In this document: piece after piece, positions 1-5,483 of the stretch
Numbering within the stretch: the first letter of the stretch is position 1
Layout of the letters: every line of letters starts with the position of its first letter
NCBI GenBank assembly: GCA_937915285.1
Contig: CALDNG010000030.1
Location: forward strand, 1 to 5,885
Direction: 5' to 3'
Source of the DNA: an uncultured Desulfomonile sp.
Lineage (GTDB): Bacteria; Desulfobacterota; Desulfomonilia; Desulfomonilales; Desulfomonilaceae
Length of the DNA stretch: 5,885 nt
Notes under the pieces: generated by a model
What the model was told of the DNA's origin: nothing
What the model saw: the letters and a program-made list of their open reading frames with translations, nothing else
Database searches by the model: none
Program-made: the position numbers and the translations under genes

Positions 1-56
1 TAACGGGTGATGTGGTCACCTTCCTTGATCTGCTTGTCGCATATATTACATTTCAT
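1..56 (-). CDS. Start of a small CxxC (putative zinc-binding) protein, cut by the window edge
   Basis: Only the first 18 codons are present, reading MKCNICDKQIKEGDHITR before the window ends. The Cys-x-x-Cys pair at residues 3 and 6 resembles the first half of a zinc ribbon or LIM-like knuckle, but the partner cysteines would lie outside the window. The start is well supported: an ATG with AGAGG (63-67) six bases upstream. It follows the stop of the downstream PAPS-reductase-like gene by 23 bases, so it is probably co-transcribed with it. It is too short to assign a family; function unknown. Confidence 0.6.
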   Translation of the reverse strand, partial: MKCNICDKQIKEGDHITR

Positions 57-79
57 GGTTGGCCTCTATTCAGTCGAAA

Positions 80-844
80 CTACGAATGACACACGCAGGA
101 TTGTTCAGTGTCATCAAAAAGGTCCTCCTGGTCAGTCATGGCGATCACTTCGAGCGGCAGGTTTGATGAATGCAGATGACTTAGTTCCCTCTTCCCCAGC
201 TCCAGTCCTCTCTGGGTAGAGCGTTTTTCCAGAGTAAGAGCCCTGCAAAAGAGGTCGTCCTTGCGTTTATACAGATTGCGGATTTCCTGACGTTTCTGGA
301 AAGGACAGAAGAAGCATCCGCTTTTCGGCGGAAGGGGTAATCCATGGGATCTGATGATCTCCTTGCACCCTTCTCTGTCGATGGAGTGATCGACAAGGGG
401 ATAGTCACGTACGATTCCGAAGGCATAGTCACGAGTCCGTTTGGCCCGATGCGACTCTTCCGCCGAAATCCCGATCATCATGAAACATGGCTTTTCCACA
501 TAATCGACTATCGGTTGGACCTTAAAGTCACGCGTACACCACCTCATAGTGATCGTTGGAGTCAGTCGGTATTCGTAAAGGTAATCATACAGCTTGAAAC
601 TGCCTCGAGGAGACTTGTAAAACACATCCAGGACAGTGATCGGGTAACCCTTGTCCAGGAGCATGTTCAGGTAATCGTAAGTCTCCGGATAATCCCCGCC
701 GTGATTGGAGAATACCGCTTCGAACTCTATTCCGTGGTCAATGAGCCACAGCATCAGCGCAACGCTGTTCACGCCACCCCCGAAGGAAAGGTAGTTTTTC
801 CCGAGAGAATATTCTGCCAACAGGTCTTTGCGCTCATTATTCAT
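80..844 (-). CDS. PAPS-reductase-like PP-loop ATPase, copy A (adenine nucleotide alpha-hydrolase fold)
   Basis: A 254-aa member of the phosphoadenosine phosphosulfate reductase family (COG0175-like, PP-loop superfamily). Family enzymes bind ATP or (phospho)adenosine-phosphosulfate and move sulfur or activate a substrate by adenylation; the true substrate here is unknown. Visible motifs: the PP-loop SFGGGVNS at residues 20-27, RWCT at 101-104, GISAEESHR at 125-133, and SGCFFCPF at 175-182 with a CxxC. The RWC cysteine plus CxxC could ligate a metal or Fe-S cluster (inference). The tail carries QEDLF (239-243) and ends CVCHS. I chose ATG 844 over TTG 880: it overlaps the stop of copy B as ATGAATAA, a translational-coupling layout, and its product aligns with copy B from the start; neither start has a strong SD. 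It is shorter than DndC, so a phosphorothioation role is not implied. Confidence 0.88.
   Translation of the reverse strand: MNNERKDLLAEYSLGKNYLSFGGGVNSVALMLWLIDHGIEFEAVFSNHGGDYPETYDYLNMLLDKGYPITVLDVFYKSPRGSFKLYDYLYEYRLTPTITMRWCTRDFKVQPIVDYVEKPCFMMIGISAEESHRAKRTRDYAFGIVRDYPLVDHSIDREGCKEIIRSHGLPLPPKSGCFFCPFQKRQEIRNLYKRKDDLFCRALTLEKRSTQRGLELGKRELSHLHSSNLPLEVIAMTDQEDLFDDTEQSCVCHS
652..754 (-). repeat. 103-bp perfect repeat, copy A
   Basis: Identical base for base to 1406-1508 (offset 754). It lies inside the N-terminal coding region of copy A just after the PP-loop, covering residues from about MLWL to the LLD before the Lys/Arg difference. It ends sharply on both sides, where synonymous codons differ between the copies. 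Confidence 0.95.
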
Positions 845-1586
845 GGCAAGCACACGGATGCAGTTCTTCGAAAAGTTCAACCTGGTTCGTCATGGCTATG
901 ACTTCCAACGGCAGATTTGAATTATGAAGGTAAAAAATCTTCTGCTTTCCTTCCTTAATTGATTTTTCAACCGCTTGTTTCTCAAGGATCAGCGCCTTGT
1001 CGAACAGGTCGTCACATCGATGATAGAGTTGCTGTATCTCGTTTTTTTTCATGAAAGGACAGAAGTAGCATCCACTTTTTGGTGGTATGGGAAGGTCATG
1101 TGACCTGATGATCTCTTTGCACTGATTTCGGTCTATGTTGTGATCGACCAGAGGGTAGTCCCTTACAATTCCAAATATGTATTCACTGTCCCTCCTGGCC
1201 CTGTGGGATTCCTCCGCCGAAATGCCGAGGAACATGAAAGCCGGTTTCTGGCAATACTTGGTAATTGGTTCAATCTTGTATCTGTATGTACACCATCTCC
1301 TGTAAGGGGACGGGATCATTTTGTATTCATGACATTCGCCATATAGGTCGACCAGCTTCCCCCGCACATTTCGCCTGGCGTCCAGCACTGTAATCGGATA
1401 TCCCCTGTCCAGGAGCATGTTCAGGTAATCGTAAGTCTCCGGATAATCCCCGCCGTGATTGGAGAATACCGCTTCGAACTCTATTCCGTGGTCAATGAGC
1501 CACAGCATGAGCGCAACGCTGTTTACGCCACCCCCGAAGCTCAAATAGTTTTTTCCAAGTGAATAATCGCTGATATCGACTGTCAA
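837..1586 (-). CDS. PAPS-reductase-like PP-loop ATPase, copy B (tandem paralog of copy A)
   Basis: A 249-aa paralog of the gene immediately downstream. Motifs in order: PP-loop SFGGGVNS (residues 16-23), RRWCT (96-100), GISAEESHRA (121-130), SGCYFCPF (171-178), QVELF (235-239), and a terminal CACHE. From YSLGK to ITVLD the two copies differ at one residue in 62. After that they share only blocks around the motifs, so the nucleotide-binding end is held constant while the rest varies, consistent with different substrates or partners (inference). The first in-frame start is TTG 1586, preceded by a G-rich stretch (1593-1598) that could act as a weak SD; the next Met lies inside the conserved fold. 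It ends in an 8-bp overlap with copy A. The 49-base gap upstream (1587-1635) shows no clear promoter or terminator. Confidence 0.88.
   Translation of the reverse strand: MTVDISDYSLGKNYLSFGGGVNSVALMLWLIDHGIEFEAVFSNHGGDYPETYDYLNMLLDRGYPITVLDARRNVRGKLVDLYGECHEYKMIPSPYRRWCTYRYKIEPITKYCQKPAFMFLGISAEESHRARRDSEYIFGIVRDYPLVDHNIDRNQCKEIIRSHDLPIPPKSGCYFCPFMKKNEIQQLYHRCDDLFDKALILEKQAVEKSIKEGKQKIFYLHNSNLPLEVIAMTNQVELFEELHPCACHE
1406..1508 (-). repeat. 103-bp perfect repeat, copy B
   Basis: The partner of the block at 652-754, in the same orientation and at the equivalent position in the paralogous gene. Flanking codons encode the same residues with different bases, for example Leu-Ser as CTT TCC in copy A and TTG AGC in copy B. 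Confidence 0.95.
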
Positions 1587-1635
1587 TAGCCGCCCCCCGT
1601 TATGTGTTAGATATGGACGTGTCTTCTAACCGAAT

Positions 1636-1827
1636 TTATGTATGTCTTGTAGGGTCATTGGAATGTTCCAAGCCGTTGAGGGCCTCAGATGAGTCTTCCA
1701 GAGCAAACATGATCTCATCCCGATGTAGATCCACATAGACTGAAGGGTTTGGAGCCGTCAGTATAGCTTCGAGGAGCCTGGTTGTCGTTATCAGTGACTG
1801 GCTAAGTGTCCTTTTTGGGCATTCCAT
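1636..1827 (-). CDS. Small protein of unknown function (63 aa)
   Basis: I do not recognise this protein. It is 63 aa, starting MECPKRTLSQSL and ending in a polar tail. The middle is mostly helix-compatible, and residues from about 34 on are rich in Asp and Glu. There is no signal peptide, membrane segment or zinc motif. Translation evidence is good: the ATG overlaps the clamp stop by one base (TGATG), and GAGGG near the end of the clamp gene sits about nine bases upstream as SD. It is therefore probably made coupled to the clamp. Its position suggests a clamp- or replication-associated accessory, but that is only guilt by association. Confidence 0.7.
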   Translation of the reverse strand: MECPKRTLSQSLITTTRLLEAILTAPNPSVYVDLHRDEIMFALEDSSEALNGLEHSNDPTRHT

Positions 1828-2966
1828 CAGTTTTCCCTCATCGGCATCACAAGTGTGAGCCTGGCGCCAGGATTTTCTGCGGTCATGACAACCGGTTTCC
1901 TCATATCGTCATATACGGACAAAAATACTCTGGACGTTTTTAGCGAGTTGAGTGATTCCAGCGCATAATCCCGGTTGATGATTTTGCTGAATCCGAATTC
2001 AGCCAATGGCTCTATTGAAATTGTTTCATGGGCTTCACCGATATCAGCGTTTATCGCAGAAAGTTCAAGTTTGCTCTGACTGTGTTCCCTGGTCATTCTT
2101 ATCCCCCGGCTTCTTTCGCTGGTAACCAGCCCCACCCTTTTAATGGCGGCGATCAACATGGATCTGTCAACCGAAAAACCGGCCGGCATGTCCGAAGGTA
2201 TCACCTTCTGGTAGTCCGGATATGCGCCATCCATTAGTCTGACCGAGACGACATGATCTTCAGTTTCAACCGTAAGGGATTTCTGGTTGATTGTCAGCAG
2301 GATTTTTTCTGTCCTGAATTTCGGTAGCCACTTCAGCAGATATGCCGCTGAGGACTTTGGCAGAAGGTAACCACTTATCCCATCAGGAGGAGCGAATTTC
2401 CCGTCGATGTCATGACAGGACAAGCGATGCGAATCGGTTGAGACAAGTGTGAAGCGATCGTTTCTGGATGTAAGGTAGACCGAGTTCAGGCGATAGCGGC
2501 TTTCGCTGTCAGAAGCTGAGAAAGTCACAGCCTCAAGCGCCTCTGTTAAATCAGCGACGGCCATTTCCATCTCTACCGTTTCAGGTCCATGGACCTTTTC
2601 AGGAAAGAGAGGGAAGTCTTCGAGAGACACGGCGTTCAGTCGGAAACTCGTGTTTGGGTTTTGCGATACAACAATACGGGCCTTATCAGCAGAGCTTATT
2701 TCTACCGGCGAATCTGAACGCAGGTTTTTTACAATCTCATGTAGCCTGTCGGCGTTGACAGCCGCAGAAAAGTCTGGGACCGATGACTCGGGTCTGACCT
2801 TAACCTTCACGTATGTTTCTAGGTTGGTCGTGTAAATTTCACACTGGTGTCCATTAATGGCAAGAGCGACGTTTTTCAGAATAGGCATGACGGACTTGGT
2901 CCTGGTAATCGGTAAAGCCAGTTCAAGCGCCTTGAGAAGTTCCGGTTGTCTGAAAGTTAATGTCAC
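1827..2966 (-). CDS. dnaN: DNA polymerase III beta subunit (sliding clamp), phage-type
   Basis: The 379-aa product is a bacterial beta clamp: a ring-forming dimer that encircles DNA and tethers the polymerase and other proteins. Recognisable family landmarks are the N-terminal LLKALELALPI and MPILKNVAL, the central YRLNSVYL followed by VSTDSHRLS, RLMDGAYPDYQKVIP in the third quarter, and the C-terminal VMPMREN matching the usual VMPMR end that lines the binding pocket. Its length is close to that of chromosomal DnaN (about 366-380), so all three domains are present. The longest ORF begins at TTG 2984, but AAGGGAGA (2974-2981) lies seven bases before GTG 2966, and starting at GTG gives MTLTFRQPELL, which fits the family; GTG is therefore preferred. 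It follows the deaminase-fold gene by 23 bases. Confidence 0.93.
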   Translation of the reverse strand: MTLTFRQPELLKALELALPITRTKSVMPILKNVALAINGHQCEIYTTNLETYVKVKVRPESSVPDFSAAVNADRLHEIVKNLRSDSPVEISSADKARIVVSQNPNTSFRLNAVSLEDFPLFPEKVHGPETVEMEMAVADLTEALEAVTFSASDSESRYRLNSVYLTSRNDRFTLVSTDSHRLSCHDIDGKFAPPDGISGYLLPKSSAAYLLKWLPKFRTEKILLTINQKSLTVETEDHVVSVRLMDGAYPDYQKVIPSDMPAGFSVDRSMLIAAIKRVGLVTSERSRGIRMTREHSQSKLELSAINADIGEAHETISIEPLAEFGFSKIINRDYALESLNSLKTSRVFLSVYDDMRKPVVMTAENPGARLTLVMPMREN

Positions 2967-2973
2967 CTGGCAA

Positions 2974-2981
2974 TCTCCCTT
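2974..2981 (-). promoter_or_regulatory. Ribosome binding site that fixes the clamp start at GTG 2966
   Basis: AAGGGAGA lies seven bases upstream of the GTG. If the upstream TTG (2982-2984) were the start, this motif would fall inside the coding sequence. Confidence 0.7.
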
Positions 2982-2989
2982 CAAGCCTT

Positions 2990-3625
2990 TTAATAACCCC
3001 GCTCGACGAGGCCCTGCGTTGATGTTTTATCTCCCGTCCAGACGCCCTCATAAGGATCGTTGTCAGCAGGATCAAGAGAGATGCGCATGCTATCCGGCAG
3101 GTTGTCCCGAAACACTATATTGGTTATCGGCTCAAACTTTATGCTGAGGAATCTGACGTTCTCCTCCAGAGTGAGTTGTGAGCCCGGAGGAACGTAGAGA
3201 CCTGCGGTGATGTGGCCACAAAAACCTGGGTCAGCGTCGGTCACACGAACTATTGACCCATTTCTGAAAATGGTGGAGCGTTCCCTTATGACTCCGATCA
3301 GCCAGTGGGGCATGTTTAGCTGTTCCACGGTTTGCAGGAGGTAATACCCGGTGGTTAGTGTCCATCCCTGTCCGACTCTTGGCAACGATGGACTGACAGG
3401 AAGATCCTGTGGTTTTATGGTTACCGTGGCCGGTGTTGTCCTGAGCTTTACGCCCATGAATGCGCTCAAACTCTCTGCTGATCGGTCAAGAGTGAATACG
3501 GATTTTAGGGTGAGGTCTACCTTGGACCCTTCCAATGGCTGACTCTTGCGGTCACGAGACATAGGCGCAATGAAGGTTGGGTCCATTTCAAGGAGTTGTC
3601 TGATTGTGGATGCTGATATTTTCAA
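2990..3625 (-). CDS. dCTP deaminase/dUTPase-fold protein, catalytic Glu replaced
   Basis: A 211-aa protein of the trimeric dCTP deaminase/dUTPase superfamily, which supplies dUMP for dTMP synthesis or removes dUTP. Visible features: N-terminal MKISASTIRQLLE, GSKVDLTL (33-40, the beta-strand with the structural Asp), RERST (114-118, equivalent to the RSS motif of Dcd), DADPGFCGHITAGL (130-143), and a C-terminal PYEGVWTGDKTSTQG like the nucleotide-covering tail of Dcd-type enzymes. In Dcd the DPGxxGHITLE block ends in the Glu required for deamination; here that position is Gly142, while the neighbouring Asp132 is kept. A plain dCTP deaminase is therefore doubtful; a dUTPase-like, altered-substrate or regulatory protein is possible. 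The start is TTG 3625 with GGAGGT (3634-3639) eight bases upstream. Confidence 0.82.
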   Translation of the reverse strand: MKISASTIRQLLEMDPTFIAPMSRDRKSQPLEGSKVDLTLKSVFTLDRSAESLSAFMGVKLRTTPATVTIKPQDLPVSPSLPRVGQGWTLTTGYYLLQTVEQLNMPHWLIGVIRERSTIFRNGSIVRVTDADPGFCGHITAGLYVPPGSQLTLEENVRFLSIKFEPITNIVFRDNLPDSMRISLDPADNDPYEGVWTGDKTSTQGLVERGY

Positions 3626-3633
3626 GTTTGTTT

Positions 3634-3639
3634 ACCTCC
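3634..3639 (-). promoter_or_regulatory. Ribosome binding site supporting a TTG start at 3625
   Basis: GGAGGT sits eight bases before TTG, whose product begins with the family-typical LKISAST (initiator read as Met). No ATG lies nearby in frame. Confidence 0.7.
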
Positions 3640-3659
3640 AGAATTAATTAGTTTTTGGG

Positions 3660-4115
3660 TTAATCGATTATTCCTTCAAGCAGGCTGTTTTCAGCTCCAT
3701 GGAAGAGGCTCTCGACCTGGCGCTGGCATTTGAGGCATCTACGGTTCAGGGTTTTATCCCAGGACTGGAAGACATGGCCGCATCTGTTGCAGACGACTAG
3801 CTGTGATTTTGATGTCCCGACCTTTTTGAGGTTGTCCCTTTGTCTTCGAAGACTGGCGGCTGCACGGTTTTTTTCCAGATACTTGCATCTTTTCGAGCAG
3901 TAGATCTGGCTTGGCCTACCCTTTGGAAAGGTCTTTCCGCAAATGGGGCATACCGCATTACCGAGCGGCTCCGGGTTTGCAAGGTAGAATTTCCGGTAAC
4001 ATTCGTGCCCGCAGTAGCGGGTTCTCAGTCTGGTGAGCGCCTTCCCGCAGACCACGCATACCCCAGGATTAGCTGCGGAATTGATTTTTGGTGTCGCCAA
4101 CTCAACAAACCTCAT
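3660..4115 (-). CDS. Triple Cys4 zinc-finger protein
   Basis: A 151-aa protein (from this start) with three Cys4 knuckles: C20-x2-C23-x11-C35-x3-C39, C56-x2-C59-x13-C73-x3-C77, and C109-x2-C112-x14-C127-x2-C130. The first two resemble each other (CxxCGK ... YC...C) and look like an internal duplication; the third is a more classical zinc ribbon. A basic stretch rich in Arg and Lys separates fingers two and three. Such phage proteins may bind nucleic acid or act as endonuclease or transcription-factor accessories; no catalytic motif is visible. The start is uncertain: ATG 4151 (50-base overlap with the methyltransferase), ATG 4115 (14-base overlap, no SD), or TTG 4100, which has GAGG nine bases upstream and would begin MATPK just after the methyltransferase stop. 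All cysteines are kept in every case. Confidence 0.8.
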   Translation of the reverse strand: MRFVELATPKINSAANPGVCVVCGKALTRLRTRYCGHECYRKFYLANPEPLGNAVCPICGKTFPKGRPSQIYCSKRCKYLEKNRAAASLRRQRDNLKKVGTSKSQLVVCNRCGHVFQSWDKTLNRRCLKCQRQVESLFHGAENSLLEGIID

Positions 4116-4893
4116 TGAATGCCAGATTCGGCTGTGACAGAAGTCGTTCATCCATCATCCGGCAGTATTCAGGATCAATGTCATACAGGACACTTCGGCA
4201 ACCGAGCGTCTGGGCGGCCTTGCCTACAGTCCCGGAACCGGCGAAAGGGTCCAGGATGGTAGCCCCTTCGAAAGCGAACAGTTTGATCAGCCTCAATGGA
4301 AGCTCAATCGGGAAGGCCGCTGGATGACCTGATTTGGAGGGGCATGAGGTATCCATGTCCCAGATGTCCCTGGTGAGCGTGAGGAATGTGTCAGAATCCA
4401 GCCATGGACTGACCCTCACGCCAACGTCTTCTACCAGAAAATTCTCGGGAACCTCGAAAACCCCTTCCTTTCTGGCTACTATGATCAGTTCGGACATGTC
4501 CCTCAGGCAGGGGCTATTAGGCCTGCGCCATGAACCCCAGCTAGTCCTGAGTCTGGCGGTGTTCTTCCTCCAGATGATCGTGCCAACCATGGAGAAAAGT
4601 GAGTCTAACTGCAGCGTTACTGCGGCTCCGAGAGGAAGGTATGGCTGACGCCCGGTCCCGTGAGGGACATTAACGCAGATTCTGGATCCGGGTTTCATTA
4701 CTCGTAGGCATTCAGCCCAGACCAGGGAGAGGATTTCCAGATGCTCCTTCAGGCTTTTGTTGTCTGAGTAGAAGTGGTAGCCCTTCCCCACATTATAGGG
4801 CGGAGATGTCACCACGAGGTCTATAATGTTGTCAGGTATAGCTGACAACGATCTGGAATCTCCGCAGTGGATGGATACTTCTGGCTTCTCCAT
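4102..4893 (-). CDS. Beta-class DNA methyltransferase (N4-cytosine or N6-adenine)
   Basis: A 263-aa SAM-dependent methyltransferase that modifies an exocyclic amino group in DNA. The catalytic motif IV, TSPPYN (residues 29-34), precedes the SAM-binding motif I, DPFAGSGT (215-222), the order that defines the beta class. Between them are LRVMKPGSRICVNVP (63-77), the SWGSWRRPNSPCLRDMSE region (118-135) and HPAAFPIELPLRLIKLF (190-206), all typical of this family. TSPPY is commoner in N4-cytosine enzymes but does not settle the base. The length suits a complete solitary enzyme. No restriction endonuclease gene is visible nearby, so it is probably an orphan, perhaps shielding phage DNA from host restriction. 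The ATG at 4893 has GAGGGGG just upstream (about 4903-4909). It lies 22 bases after the 59-aa ORF. Confidence 0.92.
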   Translation of the reverse strand: MEKPEVSIHCGDSRSLSAIPDNIIDLVVTSPPYNVGKGYHFYSDNKSLKEHLEILSLVWAECLRVMKPGSRICVNVPHGTGRQPYLPLGAAVTLQLDSLFSMVGTIIWRKNTARLRTSWGSWRRPNSPCLRDMSELIIVARKEGVFEVPENFLVEDVGVRVSPWLDSDTFLTLTRDIWDMDTSCPSKSGHPAAFPIELPLRLIKLFAFEGATILDPFAGSGTVGKAAQTLGCRSVLYDIDPEYCRMMDERLLSQPNLAFNEVC

Positions 4894-4915
4894 GGACCAT
4901 TACCCCCTCATCAAT

Positions 4916-5095
4916 CTAAACGGCTCTAAAACGCTCGTGGCTCAACGATCGCCCTTTGATAGATATGTGTAAGTAGCAGGTTACATCGTTCGATACAAGG
5001 GCATTGACGGCGGTTCTCGTAGATGTCTGGCTGAGAGTCATCAAACAGAGCACGAAACCGGATTGGGATGTACCGTGTTTGCAGCCATAGCTCAT
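4916..5095 (-). CDS. Small ORF of unknown function (59 aa), coupled to the winged-helix gene
   Basis: A 59-codon ORF begins ATG at 5093-5095, overlapping the winged-helix stop as ATGA, and ends TAG 22 bases before the methyltransferase. GGAAGGA (5103-5109) is an excellent SD, seven bases upstream. It fills what would otherwise be a roughly 200-base gap in a tightly packed gene run, which supports its reality. The product starts MSYGCKHGTSQSGF, has three cysteines (5, 17, 40), is rich in Ser and Thr, and has a basic C-terminal third (IKGRSLSHERFRAV). I recognise no family. The cysteines are not spaced as a standard zinc finger. It could be a host-takeover micro-protein, but that is speculation. 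Confidence 0.6.
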   Translation of the reverse strand: MSYGCKHGTSQSGFVLCLMTLSQTSTRTAVNALVSNDVTCYLHISIKGRSLSHERFRAV

Positions 5096-5445
5096 GACTG
5101 GATCCTTCCCGGTCTGAATACCGGCCTGAATCGAACCAGCCTGAATTTCCGGCTATAAGTCAGGTATGGCGTCACTTCTCCTCTTGTTATCATGTTCCTC
5201 AGCTCGGATGTAACCCTGTCACGGGGCAGGCCCGTCTTTTCGGCTATCTCCCTGGCTGTTAGGAACCTCTCGTGAATCTTGCCATTTGCATCCAGATGTA
5301 TCTCCTTTTGCATTTCAAAAATTATCAACGTCCTGGCTGTGGATCCACTTACCGGACTCTTTCGCTTTCTCTGATCTGGTCTATATTTTGCCCCGGTGGG
5401 GGGAAATAACCTTTTTGGATCAAGTCTCAACTGCTTGGCATCCAT
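5092..5445 (-). CDS. Winged-helix DNA-binding protein
   Basis: A 117-aa protein with a very basic N-terminal arm (KRLFPPTGAKYRPDQRKRK, about residues 11-29). A helix-turn-helix follows at about 63-90 (LTAREIAEKTGLPRDRVTSE, then a second helix), then a beta-wing (about 91-105) with aromatic and basic residues. The tail is Arg-rich and ends RPGRIQS. This is the layout of MarR/replication-initiator-like winged-helix modules; the exact family is not recognised. The start is clear: ATG with AAGGAGG (5452-5458) six bases upstream, the best SD in the window. It is the first gene after the AT-rich, repeat-bearing region, so it may bind there as an autoregulator or as an origin-binding initiator (inference). 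Confidence 0.75.
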   Translation of the reverse strand: MDAKQLRLDPKRLFPPTGAKYRPDQRKRKSPVSGSTARTLIIFEMQKEIHLDANGKIHERFLTAREIAEKTGLPRDRVTSELRNMITRGEVTPYLTYSRKFRLVRFRPVFRPGRIQS

Positions 5446-5451
5446 AACTCT

Positions 5452-5458
5452 CCTCCTT
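5452..5458 (-). promoter_or_regulatory. Strong Shine-Dalgarno site of the winged-helix gene
   Basis: AAGGAGG with a six-base spacer to ATG 5445. It suggests high translation of the first gene of the run. Confidence 0.8.
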
Positions 5459-5473
5459 GCCCAAAATAGGGGG

Positions 5474-5483
5474 GTATATATAC
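5474..5483 (-). promoter_or_regulatory. Palindromic TATA element, possible -10 region of the leftward gene run
   Basis: GTATATATAC is a perfect 10-bp palindrome 28 bases upstream of the winged-helix ATG, a suitable distance for a -10 box with a short SD-containing leader. A TTGACA (5493-5498) lies upstream on the same strand, but the spacing to any TATA hexamer is 10-14 bases, too short for a standard sigma-70 promoter. The TTGACA may therefore be an operator copy rather than the -35. Confidence 0.35.

Noticed and set aside
181..432. Minus-strand 83-codon frame inside copy A
   Set aside because: An out-of-frame shadow of the copy A coding sequence with no motif of its own.
80..844. DndC (DNA phosphorothioation) assignment for the PP-loop genes
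   Set aside because: The proteins are about half the usual DndC length and no dndB, dndD or dndE-like gene is present; the broader PAPS-reductase-like family is the safe call.
878..880. TTG start for copy A, giving 12 extra residues
   Set aside because: Would overlap copy B by 44 bases with no properly spaced SD; the ATGAATAA overlap at 844 is a better fit and matches the N-terminus of copy B.
344..901. 185-codon plus-strand open frame
   Set aside because: It lies antisense to PAPS-reductase-like copy A, whose motifs are unmistakable; no SD or recognisable protein features on the plus strand.
2028..3147. Several plus-strand frames (2028-2237, 2650-2835, 2857-3147)
   Set aside because: Antisense to the clamp and deaminase-fold genes, which are supported by family motifs along their length.
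4334..4648. Plus-strand 104-codon frame
   Set aside because: Antisense to the methyltransferase; low-complexity Ser/Met-rich translation, no support.
4894..5091. Possible tRNA or small RNA in the space between the winged-helix and methyltransferase genes
   Set aside because: No cloverleaf or stable hairpin found by eye, and the stretch is explained by the 59-aa ORF.
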